A stretch of DNA of 57,011 nt from Asticcacaulis sp. (GTDB lineage Bacteria; Pseudomonadota; Alphaproteobacteria; Caulobacterales; Caulobacteraceae), in assembly GCF_027484505.1 (NCBI RefSeq), contig NZ_JAIXSV010000132.1, forward strand, positions 1 to 57,011, read 5' to 3'. Shown piece after piece: positions 6,480 to 15,524 of the stretch (the stretch's first letter is position 1; each line of letters starts with the position of its first letter). The notes beneath the pieces were generated by a model. It did not search any database and was not told the DNA's origin. It saw only the letters and a list, made by a program, of their open reading frames with translations. The position numbers were made by a program, and so were the translations under genes.

Positions 6480-8783
6480 ATGGAGAAAACGGCAAACGGT
6501 TGTATGGGGAGCCGAAGGTTGAGTCCAAGTCTGGTTCAGGGTGCACGCGGTCAGCGCGGTCTGCTGCGGCAGATTCGCGAAGTCATGGCCGATGGCTCTT
6601 CGGCTCAGGCGCGTCTCGACCGCGTGGTGGAAATCATCGCCCGGTCGATGATCGCCGAAGTCTGCTCCATCTATCTGCGCCGAACCTCCGAAGAACTGGA
6701 ACTGTTCGCCACCGAAGGCCTCAACCGCGAAGCCGTGCACAATACGCGGCTGCGCCTCAGCGAAGGTCTGGTCGGTGAGGTCGCCCGGTCGGGGCAACCG
6801 CTGAACCTCAACGACGCGCCGTCGCACCCCAGCTTCGCCTACCGCCCGGAAACGGGCGAAGACCCCTATAATTCGTTCCTGGGCGTGCCGCTGCTGCGTG
6901 GCGGGCGTACCATCGGCGTGCTGGTCGTGCAGAACATGGCCATGCGGACCTATGGTGAGGATGAGGTCGAGGACCTTCAGATTATCGCCATGGTGCTGGC
7001 CGAAATGGTGGCCGGCGACCTAGTCAGCGACGATGAGCTGAAAGACATCGAAATCGCGCCGCAGCGGCCGGAGCGCCTGAAAGGGTCGAGCTTCGCTGAC
7101 GGTATCGCCATCGGCACGGTGATCCTGCACGAGGTGCCGGTGACGCCGGATCACCTGCTGTCGGACGACGCCATCGCCGAAGAGGCGCGGCTTCTGACCG
7201 CTATCGGTGATCTGCGCGACCAGATTGATCAGATGTTCGAAGGTCAGCACGGGCTGGCCGGCCCAACCTTTGATGTGCTCGAAACCTATCGCATGTTTGC
7301 CCACGACCGAGGCTGGACTCGCAACTTGGTCGAGGCGGTGCGCTCCGGCCTGACCGCCGAGGCAGCGGTGGAGCGTGTGCGCAACGAACAGCGCGCCAAG
7401 CTCAACAACGCCCGCGACGCCTATATGCGTGAGCGTCTGCACGACCTCGAAGACCTTGGCAACCGGCTGTTGCGCGTGCTGGCCGGCCGTAACACCGTCG
7501 CCCGCGAAATCCCCGACAATGCCATTCTCGTGGCGCGTGATCTGGGGCCCGCGGACCTGCTGGAATACGACCGCAAGAAGCTGAAAGGCATTTTGCTCGA
7601 AGAAGGCTCGGCCGCCAACCACGCCGCCATCGTCGCGCGTGCCCTGCAAATCCCCTGCGTCGGGCGGCTGGAGCGTCTGCGTGACAAGGTCAATCAGGGC
7701 GATCAGGTGGTCGTCGATGGCGAAACCGGCGAAGCCTATCTACGTCCGCGCCCCGATATTCTGGGGGCCGCCGTGGCGCGCATGGATATGCGGGCCGCCC
7801 GCCGGGCCGAGTTTGAAAAGCTGAAAGACGTCGATGCGGTGACGCGCGACGGCCACCGCGTGGCGCTGCTGATGAATGCTGGTCTGGAGTTCGATCTCGA
7901 AATCATGCACGAGACGGGCGCCGAGGGCATCGGCCTGTTCCGCACCGAGTTTCAGTTCATGGTCTCCGAAGACCTGCCGCGCCTGAAGCGTCAGACCGAG
8001 CTTTATGAGCGCGTGATGGATGCGGCGGGCGACAAGCCGGTCATCTTCCGCACGCTCGACCTCGGCGGTGACAAGATCCTGCCCTATATGGAGACCGAGC
8101 GCGAGGAAAACCCGGCGCTGGGCTGGCGCGCCATCCGCATGGGGCTGGACCGTCCGGCCCTGCTGCGCATGCAGGTACGCGCGCTTCTCACCGCCGCCAA
8201 GGGGCGTGAGCTGCGCATCATGTTCCCCATGGTCGCTTCGGTCGATGAATTCCGTCAGGCGCGTGAGCTGGTGGATATCGAATGTCAGTGGGCCCGCCGC
8301 CGGGGTCGTCCGCTGCCGCAGGTGCTGCGCGTCGGCGTGATGATCGAATGTCCGTCGCTGCTGTTCCACCTCGACGCCCTGCTGCCGATGGTCGATTTCG
8401 CCAGCGTCGGGACCAATGACCTGACGCAGTACCTGTTTGCCGCCGACCGCACCAATCCACGCATGTCGGACCGCTATGACGTGCTGTCGCCGCCCATGCT
8501 GCGCGCCCTTTCGACCATCCAGAAGGCGGCCGAGGATTCGGGTACGCCGGTTTCCGTCTGCGGCGAAATCGCGGGTAAGCCGCTGGAGGCCTTTGTGCTG
8601 ATCGCGCTGGGCTTCAACCGCCTGTCTATGCCGCCCGCCGGCATCGGTCAGGTCAAACGCATGATCCTGTCGCTGGACCGCGAACAGGCCTCAAAAGCCA
8701 TCCGCAAGCTGATGGGCTCCTCCTACGGTTCGCTGCGTTCCGAAGTGCTGGCCCTGGCGCGCAAGCTGAATGTGAATCTGTAA
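6480..8783 (+). CDS. ptsP: PEP-protein phosphotransferase PtsP (nitrogen PTS enzyme I)
   Basis: PtsP passes phosphate from phosphoenolpyruvate to the NPr protein of the regulatory PTS. The 767-aa protein has an N-terminal GAF sensor domain (about residues 25-175), the PEP-utiliser N-terminal helical domain and a phosphohistidine domain with GSAANHAAIVARAL (His381 is the predicted phospho-site). The C-terminal PEP-binding barrel has EGIGLFRTEFQFM, FASVGTNDLTQY and the conserved VCGEIAG. An ATG at 6504 (MGSRRLSP) is an alternative start; neither has an ideal Shine-Dalgarno. The expected downstream prfA is absent: the next gene encodes a thiol reductase. Confidence 0.95.
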   Translation: MEKTANGCMGSRRLSPSLVQGARGQRGLLRQIREVMADGSSAQARLDRVVEIIARSMIAEVCSIYLRRTSEELELFATEGLNREAVHNTRLRLSEGLVGEVARSGQPLNLNDAPSHPSFAYRPETGEDPYNSFLGVPLLRGGRTIGVLVVQNMAMRTYGEDEVEDLQIIAMVLAEMVAGDLVSDDELKDIEIAPQRPERLKGSSFADGIAIGTVILHEVPVTPDHLLSDDAIAEEARLLTAIGDLRDQIDQMFEGQHGLAGPTFDVLETYRMFAHDRGWTRNLVEAVRSGLTAEAAVERVRNEQRAKLNNARDAYMRERLHDLEDLGNRLLRVLAGRNTVAREIPDNAILVARDLGPADLLEYDRKKLKGILLEEGSAANHAAIVARALQIPCVGRLERLRDKVNQGDQVVVDGETGEAYLRPRPDILGAAVARMDMRAARRAEFEKLKDVDAVTRDGHRVALLMNAGLEFDLEIMHETGAEGIGLFRTEFQFMVSEDLPRLKRQTELYERVMDAAGDKPVIFRTLDLGGDKILPYMETEREENPALGWRAIRMGLDRPALLRMQVRALLTAAKGRELRIMFPMVASVDEFRQARELVDIECQWARRRGRPLPQVLRVGVMIECPSLLFHLDALLPMVDFASVGTNDLTQYLFAADRTNPRMSDRYDVLSPPMLRALSTIQKAAEDSGTPVSVCGEIAGKPLEAFVLIALGFNRLSMPPAGIGQVKRMILSLDREQASKAIRKLMGSSYGSLRSEVLALARKLNVNL

Positions 8784-8880
8784 TTTCACCTCCGCATAAG
8801 CGCCGAAAAGGGATGAAATTTTCAAACAGGAAGTCATTTTCGGTCGTATAAAGGCGTGCTTCAACTGTTCGGGTGGCCGC

Positions 8881-10920
8881 GTGTTTCGATTTCTCGCCTT
8901 CGTTTTCGCTTTTATCGCGCTGGGTTCTGCCGTTCAGGCCGCACCGGTCAAGACGGCGCACCTGACCACAGAACTGATCGCCGAAACCACGGTGACGCCC
9001 AGCGGGCAGGTGTGGCTGGCCATCCGACATACACCGCTCAAGGGCTGGCATACCTATTGGCAAAACCCCGCCGATACAGGCCTTGCGCCCAAGGTCACAT
9101 GGACGCTGCCCACCGGCGTTACCGTGTCGGAGCTTGTGTTCCCGACCCCGGAAGTGCAGCCCTATATGGGGCTGACCAATTTCGGCTATAGCGGCGAAAC
9201 GGCGCTTCTGGCCAAGCTCACCAATGGTTCGGTGCTTAAGGATGGCGTGCTGCCGATCCGCGCGCAGGTGGATTTTCTGGTCTGTGAAAAGGTCTGCGTG
9301 CCGGAAACAGTCAATCTGACGCTCGACCTTCAGGTAACGCCGAAGCCTGAACCGCTCAGCGATTTCAGCGCCGCCCGCGCGGCCCTGCCTCAAAAAGTGC
9401 AGGCACAGGCGACCTATGCGGTGTCCGGCGATACCCTGACGCTCGGCCTGCTCTCACCGACGGATACCACCGCCGCCAACGATTTTACGCATCCCGGCGG
9501 GGCCTATCTGTTTCCGCTGAGCGGCGGCGTGATCGACCCGTCGGCCAAACAGGCCATCGAACTGGGGCCGCAGGGCTTTACGGTTTCGCTGAAAACCAAG
9601 GCCACCCCCGAAGCCCCGTTTGAAGCGGTGATCCGCTTCGCGTCGGGACGGTCCTATCAAATCAGCGCCACAGAAGGCACGCCGCCAGCCGCCGCCAGGG
9701 GCCTCGGTGCACCGCCGCAGGCGCGACCCGCGATCAACCTGATGGGGGTTGTCGCGGCGATGAGTCTGGCCTTTGTCGGCGGGCTGATCCTCAACCTGAT
9801 GCCGTGTGTCTTCCCGGTGTTGTCGATGAAACTGCTGGCTCTGGCCAGAGCCGGGCACGAAGGTGCCACCGGTCGCCGTGAGTCGCTATTCTACGGCGTC
9901 GGCGTTCTGCTCACGTTTGCGGCTCTCGGCGGGCTGCTGAGCTGGCTTGGTTCGGCGCTGGGCTGGGGCTTCCAGTTGCAATCGCCGTGGGTGACGGCGG
10001 GCCTGTCGCTGTTGTTGCTGGCCGTGGCGCTCAATATGTCCGGCCTGTTTGAGGTCGGCTCCGGCCTGCAATCGCTGGCGGGCGGGCGGTTATTTGTAAA
10101 TAACCCCGATGTGACGGCGCTGCTGACCGGCGTTCTGGCCGTTGTGGTCGCCGCCCCGTGCACGGCTCCGTTTATGGCCACCGCCATCGGTGTGGCTCTC
10201 GCGCAGGGGGGCGTGGTCAGCTTTGCCATCTTCCTCGCGCTTGGTCTGGGCTTTGCCCTGCCGGTCGTCGCCCTCACCTTCCTGATCACCTATGTCCCGG
10301 CGGTTGCCGCCCGTATGCCCCGCCCCGGCCCGTGGATGGACCGGCTTCGGCACATTCTCGCCATTCCCATGTACGCCGCTGCCCTGTGGATGGGCTGGGT
10401 CTTTGCGCAGCAGGTCTCTGGCCTTGGCCTGTTCGCGCTGGGGCTGGCCTGCGCACTGCTGACGGTCGGCCTGTGGTGGCCTAAGGGCCCGCGTATTTTA
10501 CGGCCTGTTTTCATTGTCATGGCGCTGGCGGTCGCGGCCACCGCCGCCGTACAGAAACCCGATGCGCCGGTGCGGGTGGCCGTCGATCACGAAGCCTTCT
10601 CCACCGCCCGCATCGCCGAACTGCGCGCGCAGAACACCCCGGTTCTAGTCAATCTGACCGCCGCTTGGTGCGTGACGTGCAAGGTGAATGAGCGGCTGGT
10701 TTTCGAAACGCAGGCCTTCCGCGATGCCGTCAAAGCCAGCGGAACGGTCTATATGGTCGGCGACTGGACCAATCAGGACGCCGCCATTTCGCAGTACCTC
10801 AGCCAGAATGGCCGTTCCGGCGTGCCGCTTTACGTCTATTACGGCCGCAACACTGCCGATCCGGTGGTGCTGGGGCAGTTATTGAGCACTAAAGATGTGG
10901 TTGCAGTGTTGAAGAAGTAA
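8881..10920 (+). CDS. DsbD/ScsB-type protein-disulfide reductase
   Basis: The 679-aa membrane protein moves electrons from cytoplasmic thioredoxin to the periplasm. A signal peptide (to about VQAAP) precedes a periplasmic DsbD N-terminal-like domain with the pair C135/C139 (CEKVC). A membrane domain from about residue 285 has C309 (NLMPCVFPVLSMK) and C427 (AAPCTAPF), and a C-terminal periplasmic thioredoxin domain has C597/C600 (AAWCVTCK). The three Cys pairs form the classical relay. The start is GTG at 8881. Domain order fits the larger ScsB-like branch better than E. coli DsbD. No scs or ccm neighbours are present, so the substrate is unknown. Confidence 0.9.
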   Translation: MFRFLAFVFAFIALGSAVQAAPVKTAHLTTELIAETTVTPSGQVWLAIRHTPLKGWHTYWQNPADTGLAPKVTWTLPTGVTVSELVFPTPEVQPYMGLTNFGYSGETALLAKLTNGSVLKDGVLPIRAQVDFLVCEKVCVPETVNLTLDLQVTPKPEPLSDFSAARAALPQKVQAQATYAVSGDTLTLGLLSPTDTTAANDFTHPGGAYLFPLSGGVIDPSAKQAIELGPQGFTVSLKTKATPEAPFEAVIRFASGRSYQISATEGTPPAAARGLGAPPQARPAINLMGVVAAMSLAFVGGLILNLMPCVFPVLSMKLLALARAGHEGATGRRESLFYGVGVLLTFAALGGLLSWLGSALGWGFQLQSPWVTAGLSLLLLAVALNMSGLFEVGSGLQSLAGGRLFVNNPDVTALLTGVLAVVVAAPCTAPFMATAIGVALAQGGVVSFAIFLALGLGFALPVVALTFLITYVPAVAARMPRPGPWMDRLRHILAIPMYAAALWMGWVFAQQVSGLGLFALGLACALLTVGLWWPKGPRILRPVFIVMALAVAATAAVQKPDAPVRVAVDHEAFSTARIAELRAQNTPVLVNLTAAWCVTCKVNERLVFETQAFRDAVKASGTVYMVGDWTNQDAAISQYLSQNGRSGVPLYVYYGRNTADPVVLGQLLSTKDVVAVLKK

Positions 10921-10923
10921 TGG

Positions 10924-11070
10924 GCCACGAAAAACACGAAAAGCGGGAAAAAATTACAGACTGAGCCTGCGGCGCGACGCGCAAAAAATCCGAGCGCACT
11001 TCAGATAAACAATCGCCCTTCGGGCACAGGGAAACCACCGTCTTTTCCAGCTTTTCGTGTTTTTCGTGGC
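10924..11070. repeat. 147-bp element with 28-bp terminal inverted repeats
   Basis: The left end (10924-10951) begins GCCACGAAAAACACGAAAAG, and the right end (11043-11070) is its reverse complement with 27 of 28 matching positions. The interior holds no ORF but is rich in short GC stems, for example CGCCCTTCGGGC. It starts 4 bp after the thiol reductase stop and ends 8 bp before the stop of the convergent gene. It resembles a MITE or a large REP-like palindrome; as RNA it would form a long hairpin on either strand and could act as a two-way terminator. No target-site duplication is obvious. Confidence 0.7.
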
Positions 11071-11077
11071 AAAAATC

Positions 11078-11548
11078 CTAAGAATTGCCGAACTCAATCA
11101 CGCAATCGAGCCCCGAATCCGCTGTTGCGGGCGTGACGATCACGTCTATATTGTCTTCCAGCAGATAGGCCATGTCATTCAGTGCGCCTTTGAGCGCGTC
11201 CGGCGTCTTGGCTGCCTCGATGGCGGCCAGCTTGCGCGGCAGATCGAGCGACACGCCTTTCAGCACGCATTTCAGGTCATTGTCCGTGCCGCGCGCCTTG
11301 AGGTCGAGATGACCTTTCAGATTGCGCTCGGACAAGGTGCTGATCTCCCGTGCATAGGATTTGAAACCCGCTGAGGTCAGAAGCGTCAGGGAGGGGCTTT
11401 GGGCCATACGCACGGTGCGCGCCTTCAGCGTGCCGGCGTCCCGGACGATGGCGGCGTAGAGGGGCTCTTTCGACAGCGGATTAACGGCCGGTGTCGCCGC
11501 CATAACGGGCGTCGTCAGCAGAATAGCGATCAGCGCAAGGTGTTTCAT
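11078..11548 (-). CDS. Hypothetical secreted protein, 156 aa
   Basis: I do not recognise the family. The protein starts with a clear signal peptide (MKHLALIAILLTTPVMAATPA), so it is probably periplasmic. The mature part of about 138 residues is mixed helical with two Cys (CVLKG, LDCVIEF), which could form a disulfide. The ATG at 11548 is chosen because AAGGAG precedes it at 7 bases; the ORF extends upstream to 11641 without signal-like sequence. It stands alone between the inverted-repeat element and the DUF1178 gene, in the same direction as the latter. Confidence 0.7.
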   Translation of the reverse strand: MKHLALIAILLTTPVMAATPAVNPLSKEPLYAAIVRDAGTLKARTVRMAQSPSLTLLTSAGFKSYAREISTLSERNLKGHLDLKARGTDNDLKCVLKGVSLDLPRKLAAIEAAKTPDALKGALNDMAYLLEDNIDVIVTPATADSGLDCVIEFGNS

Positions 11549-11609
11549 GGCGGCTCCTTCGCCGCTATCTATGCAAGAGCCCGGCCAAGAAAGCGTTAAT
11601 TCCACACCC

Positions 11610-12044
11610 TTAATTGAGCGTCTTGGGCTTGGGCGCTTCATCGGCCGGGATCGGCAGAGGCGCGACCGGAATGCCTTCGTCGATCAGTTCACGCACCTCA
11701 TCGCGGCTAGCCTCGCCATAGATAGGACGTTCGGGTGCCAAGCCTTCGTGCATGTCACGGGCTTCGCGGGCAAAGCTGTCGCCCACATAGTCGAAGTTCT
11801 GCTCGACATGGGTGCGCACACGGTGCATGGCCTCAGCCACAGCCTTGCGCATATCCGACTGACGGCTTTCGACGGCCTCAGAGGTGCGCACCATCGGGGC
11901 CATGATCGCCTTTTCGACCTGCACACTGCCGCAGTGCGGACACTCAATCAGCGCCCGCGCCTTCTGCTCGTCAAAGGCGGCTGAATTGGAAAACCACGCC
12001 TCGAACTCATGATCGTGTTCGCATTTCAGGGCATAGCGGATCAT
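11610..12044 (-). CDS. DUF1178 family protein
   Basis: This 144-aa cytoplasmic protein begins MIRYALKCEHDHEFEAWF, the typical DUF1178 opening, then carries a Cys pair (ECPHCGSVQVEKAIMAP) that with the first Cys/His group could bind zinc. The C-terminal half (VRELIDEGIPVAPLPIPAD) is also typical of the family. Function is unknown. Its start overlaps the stop of the upstream amidase gene in an ATGA, so the two are probably translationally coupled. Co-occurrence with a nitrilase-family gene and grxC is common in alphaproteobacteria. Confidence 0.88.
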   Translation of the reverse strand: MIRYALKCEHDHEFEAWFSNSAAFDEQKARALIECPHCGSVQVEKAIMAPMVRTSEAVESRQSDMRKAVAEAMHRVRTHVEQNFDYVGDSFAREARDMHEGLAPERPIYGEASRDEVRELIDEGIPVAPLPIPADEAPKPKTLN

Positions 12045-12883
12045 ACGCGTACAAAGGTCCTGTCGTGTTCCAACTGAGGGATGGCCGTGCGGGCGCGCGC
12101 GACCTCCGACAGGTCTATCTCGGCCATCAGAACCGCCGGGTGGTCGTGGTCGAGTCGGGACATGACCTCGCCCCACGGATTGACGATCATCGAATGCCCC
12201 CAGGTTTTACGGCCATCTTCGTGTTGACCGCCCTGCGCCGGGGCAAAAACGAAACAGCCGGTTTCAATGGCACGGGCGCGCAGCAGCACCTCCCAGTGTG
12301 CCTGCCCGGTCGGTACCGTAAAGGCCGCCGGCACGGCAATCATCGACGCCCCGCCCTGCGCCAGAGCGCGGTGCAGATAGCCGAAACGCACATCGTAGCA
12401 GATGGTCAGGCCCAGTCCGCCCCACGGCGTCGGCGCAATCACCGCACGTTCGCCACCGCAGACACCCGCCGATTCGCGATAGACCTCGCCATTGGGCGTG
12501 GTGGCGTCAAACAGGTGGATCTTGTCATAGAAGGCGGCCTCTTCGCCGGCCTCATTGAAAAAGACGGTCCGGTTGACGGCCCGTTCTTCCCCCACGACCG
12601 GCGACCGGACAATGGCCGAGCCCAGCAGGGTTGGCACACGATATCGCGCCGCCAGCGCCTTGACCCCCGCCACACAGGCGTCGGCGTCGAGCGTGGTGAC
12701 GACCTGCGCCTTCTTCTCCTTACGCTGCTCCATCAGGTTGGAACATTCGGGCGTCAGGATAAGCTGCGCCCCTGAGGCCACCGCCGTTTCGTACAGCGGT
12801 TTCAGGTGTTCAAACGCGCGCACCGGGTCGGCGGGCGTGTTCAGTTGCAGCAGGGCGACTTTGAGCGGAGCGGCCTTTGCCAT
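12041..12883 (-). CDS. Nitrilase-superfamily carbon-nitrogen hydrolase (Nit1/Nit2-like amidase)
   Basis: The 280-aa enzyme has the complete nitrilase-superfamily triad: E46 (LTPECSN), K121 (YDKIHLFD) and C162 (GLTICYDVRF). The segment MIAVPAAFTVPTGQAHWEVL is typical of the Nit branch, whose members hydrolyse omega-amides such as deaminated glutathione or alpha-ketoglutaramate. The gene lies directly after grxC (start abuts the grxC stop region) and overlaps the DUF1178 gene by 4 bp. The glutaredoxin neighbour fits a glutathione-repair role, which is inference. Confidence 0.9.
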   Translation of the reverse strand: MAKAAPLKVALLQLNTPADPVRAFEHLKPLYETAVASGAQLILTPECSNLMEQRKEKKAQVVTTLDADACVAGVKALAARYRVPTLLGSAIVRSPVVGEERAVNRTVFFNEAGEEAAFYDKIHLFDATTPNGEVYRESAGVCGGERAVIAPTPWGGLGLTICYDVRFGYLHRALAQGGASMIAVPAAFTVPTGQAHWEVLLRARAIETGCFVFAPAQGGQHEDGRKTWGHSMIVNPWGEVMSRLDHDHPAVLMAEIDLSEVARARTAIPQLEHDRTFVRV

Positions 12884-13138
12884 TTACGACGCCAGCAAGG
12901 GGTCCAGACCGCCGCGCGAATCGAGCGACACCAGATCATCGCAGCCGCCGACGTGCAGGCCATCAATGAAGATTTGCGGATAGGTGGCGCGGCCCGACCG
13001 CTCATTCATCTCCTTACGCAGTTCCGAATCGTTGGAGGCAACGATTTCCTTGTACTCAGCGCCCTTGGAGTCCAGCAGCGCCTTGGCGCGCTCGCAATAG
13101 GGGCAGTAGGGCTTGGTATAGATTTCAATATTCGGCAT
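12884..13138 (-). CDS. grxC: Glutaredoxin 3
   Basis: This 84-aa dithiol glutaredoxin reduces disulfides with glutathione. It has the active-site CPYC (C12 and C15 in YTKPYCPYCERAK), the cis-Pro region (ATYPQIFIDG) and the glutathione-binding VGGCDDL. It is first in a probable operon grxC-amidase-DUF1178: the amidase ATG lies immediately after the grxC stop, and DUF1178 overlaps the amidase. Confidence 0.96.
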   Translation of the reverse strand: MPNIEIYTKPYCPYCERAKALLDSKGAEYKEIVASNDSELRKEMNERSGRATYPQIFIDGLHVGGCDDLVSLDSRGGLDPLLAS

Positions 13139-13248
13139 GGGGGTCCACAGTCAAAACGCAACCTTGTCACAAACCATTATATAGGCAAGGGTTTGCAAGT
13201 TTTAAAGACGGACCTGTGGCCGACGCGCGACAGAAAGACTGCGCACTT

Positions 13249-14091
13249 TCAGACTTCGATGGCAGGCACCGCGCGGGCCAGCACCAGCACATTAACTTCG
13301 CGCACCCCCGCTTCCCGCAGGGCTTTGGCGCAGGCCGACAGCGTCGCGCCGGAGGTGAACACATCATCGACCAGCAGCACCCGCCGTCCGCGCAAACGCC
13401 GTGCGCCCGAGGCCGTTACCGCAAAAGCCCCCTTCACATTCTCAAAACGATCTTCGCGGCGGCCTTTGGCCGTGCGGGCGCGGCTGAACTGCGCCGTCGT
13501 GGCGCGCTGACGGATCAGCGCGTCGGGTACAAAGTCCTTCTGATACTGCCGCGCCAGAGGGCGGGCCAGCTCCGCCGCCTGATTGTAGCGGCGCTGAAAC
13601 AGTCTGCGCCAGTGCAGGGGCACGGGCACGATCACATCGACCTCCTCCATCAGCTCAGCCCCGGCCCGCGACAGCCAGCCCGACAGGATGGGCCGCAAAT
13701 CGAGCCGGTCAGCGTGTTTAAACGCCAGAATAAGGCCTTTGGAGGCCTCTGTATAAAGACAGGCGGCACGGCCATGGCGAAAGGGAAACGGCTTTTGCGT
13801 GCAGCCGTCGCAAAGGGCCCCGGCCCCCAGAAACAGCCCGCCTTCAAACGGGCGGGCGCACATGTCGCAGCCCTGCCCGGTCAGAAACCGAATGGCGCTC
13901 CAGTCATCCGCCGTCAGACCGCCGGCCTGCACCGCGTCTTTCACCCCGGCGGAGTTGCGCAGGTCCGGGTCGTGATTGAGCGCCTGACGCGGATAAAGGG
14001 CGTCGAGCAGCCGCGTCCCGCCTTCGCGCAGACGCGGGATGAGCGCCTGTTGCGTTACCCACTCTTTCAGACCGCCTATGGACAGCCGCAT
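13249..14091 (-). CDS. ComF family phosphoribosyltransferase-like protein
   Basis: The 280-aa protein has a Cys-rich N-terminal part (GCDMCARPF, ALCDGCTQKP) that likely binds zinc, followed by a type I phosphoribosyltransferase fold with the PRPP loop RRVLLVDDVFTSGATL. This is the arrangement of ComF/GntX proteins, linked to DNA uptake in some bacteria but of unclear biochemistry. The ATG at 14091 (MRLSIGGLKEW) is chosen because GGGGGAAG sits just upstream; an ATG at 14103 overlaps that Shine-Dalgarno. It is divergent from the methyltransferase gene. Confidence 0.9.
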   Translation of the reverse strand: MRLSIGGLKEWVTQQALIPRLREGGTRLLDALYPRQALNHDPDLRNSAGVKDAVQAGGLTADDWSAIRFLTGQGCDMCARPFEGGLFLGAGALCDGCTQKPFPFRHGRAACLYTEASKGLILAFKHADRLDLRPILSGWLSRAGAELMEEVDVIVPVPLHWRRLFQRRYNQAAELARPLARQYQKDFVPDALIRQRATTAQFSRARTAKGRREDRFENVKGAFAVTASGARRLRGRRVLLVDDVFTSGATLSACAKALREAGVREVNVLVLARAVPAIEV

Positions 14092-14171
14092 ACTTCCCCC
14101 CATTTAAGCTGTCGCGCATCTTGGTCCGAAAACCGCTTCACACTTTTCGGGATGCGCTATATCTGCAAAGC

Positions 14172-15053
14172 ATGACAACACCGCGCCTCTTCGATCGTCA
14201 ACTGCTACGTCAGCGCCTCAACCGCACGGCGGGCGATTTTGCCACGGCCAACTTCCTGAAACGGCGGAGCGCCGAGGACATGATCGACACCCTGGCGGCC
14301 ATCAACCGCCGCTTTGACGTGGCGCTGGAGATCGGCCGACGCGATGGTACTTTCGCCAAGCTATTGGCCGGGACGCCGGAGGTGGCAGCGAAGATCGGCT
14401 ATCTGATCGAAAGTGACCTGTCGGCCCGCCACTGCCCCGCCGTAGTGCTGGACGAAGAAGCCCTGCCCTTTGGCGATGATACGCTTGATCTGGTGGTGTC
14501 GTCTCTGGCCTTTCACACCACCAACGACCTGCCCGGCGTACTGGTGCAGTTGCGCCGCGCCCTGCGGCCCGATGGCCTGCTGATTGCCTCGCAATTCGGC
14601 GGCGAGACCCTGCACGAGCTACGCCGTGTACTGATGGAGGCCGAACTGGAAATCCGCGGCGGCACGGGGGCGCGCGTCGCCCCCTTTGCCGAAGGGCCGG
14701 ACTGCGTGGATCTGCTGCGCCGCGCCGGGTTCAACATGCCCGTCGTCGATACGGACAAGGTGGTGGTCAGCTATGCCCACCCGCTCAATCTGCTGCGCGA
14801 TCTGCGGGCCATGGGAGAAACCAACATCCTGTTCGACCGCCCGCGCAAGGGGTTGAACCGGGCCATCCTCAGCCGGGCGTTTGAACTTTACGCCGAACGC
14901 TATCCCCATCCGGAAGGCGGCGTGCGCGCCACCTTCGAGATCATCACCCTGTCCGGCTGGACCCCGCACGAAAGCCAGCAAAAACCCCTTCGTCCGGGCT
15001 CAGCGAAAGTGCGACTGGCCGATGCGCTGGGGGTGAAGGAAGGGAAGCTATAG
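14172..15053 (+). CDS. SAM-dependent methyltransferase, NDUFAF5/BioC-like
   Basis: The 293-aa class I methyltransferase begins PRLFDRQLLRQRLNRT and has a glycine-containing motif I (ALEIGRRDGTFAKLL), an acidic motif II (LIESDLS) and LPFGDDTLDLVVSSLAFHTTNDLPG, a pattern shared by BioC and the mitochondrial complex I factor NDUFAF5. ASQFGGETLHELR and the downstream MGETN segment fit the NDUFAF5 side, whose members modify a complex I subunit. The substrate here is not shown. The start at 14172 (MTTPRLFD) is preferred over the ATG at 14121, whose residues do not look conserved. It stands alone between divergent comF and convergent mutT. Confidence 0.85.
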   Translation: MTTPRLFDRQLLRQRLNRTAGDFATANFLKRRSAEDMIDTLAAINRRFDVALEIGRRDGTFAKLLAGTPEVAAKIGYLIESDLSARHCPAVVLDEEALPFGDDTLDLVVSSLAFHTTNDLPGVLVQLRRALRPDGLLIASQFGGETLHELRRVLMEAELEIRGGTGARVAPFAEGPDCVDLLRRAGFNMPVVDTDKVVVSYAHPLNLLRDLRAMGETNILFDRPRKGLNRAILSRAFELYAERYPHPEGGVRATFEIITLSGWTPHESQQKPLRPGSAKVRLADALGVKEGKL

Positions 15054-15089
15054 TCTCCGCCCTGTGCCAATAACATCGAGAGGCGGGAA

Positions 15090-15488
15090 TTAAATAAAAT
15101 CATTCAGATACGCCACCAGCGGCAGGTCTGCCGGGGGCATGGGATAGTCGCGCATATCTTTGGGGCGTACCCATTTCAGCGCTGTGTGCTCCTTCGGTTG
15201 CGGCGTGCCCTCCCAGCGGCGGATCAGGTACAGCGGCATCAGCAGGTGAAACGCCTCATAGGTATGCGAAGCAAAGACGAAGGGGGCCAGACAGGCGGCC
15301 TTCGTCGTAATACCCAGTTCTTCCTCAAGCTCACGGATCAGCGCCGCTTCGGGGGTTTCGCCGGGTTCGACCTTGCCGCCGGGAAACTCCCACTGCCCGG
15401 CCAGCGACTTGCCCTCCGGACGCTGAGCGATCAGCACCCGCCCGTCACTGTCGATCAGGGCCGCCGCAACGACAAGTACGGTTTTCAT
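15090..15488 (-). CDS. mutT: MutT-type Nudix hydrolase (8-oxo-dGTP diphosphatase)
   Basis: MutT hydrolyses oxidised dGTP and prevents A:T to C:G transversions. The 132-aa protein has the full Nudix box from G38 to I60 (GGKVEPGE, then RELEEELGI) preceded by WEFPGGK, which with the length marks the MutT branch. It follows argJ in the same direction but is separated by about 190 bp of repeat-like DNA, so it may be transcribed separately. Confidence 0.92.
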   Translation of the reverse strand: MKTVLVVAAALIDSDGRVLIAQRPEGKSLAGQWEFPGGKVEPGETPEAALIRELEEELGITTKAACLAPFVFASHTYEAFHLLMPLYLIRRWEGTPQPKEHTALKWVRPKDMRDYPMPPADLPLVAYLNDFI

Positions 15489-15524
15489 GCGATATCCTCA
15501 ATGTAAGAAACCCCACCACCACAT

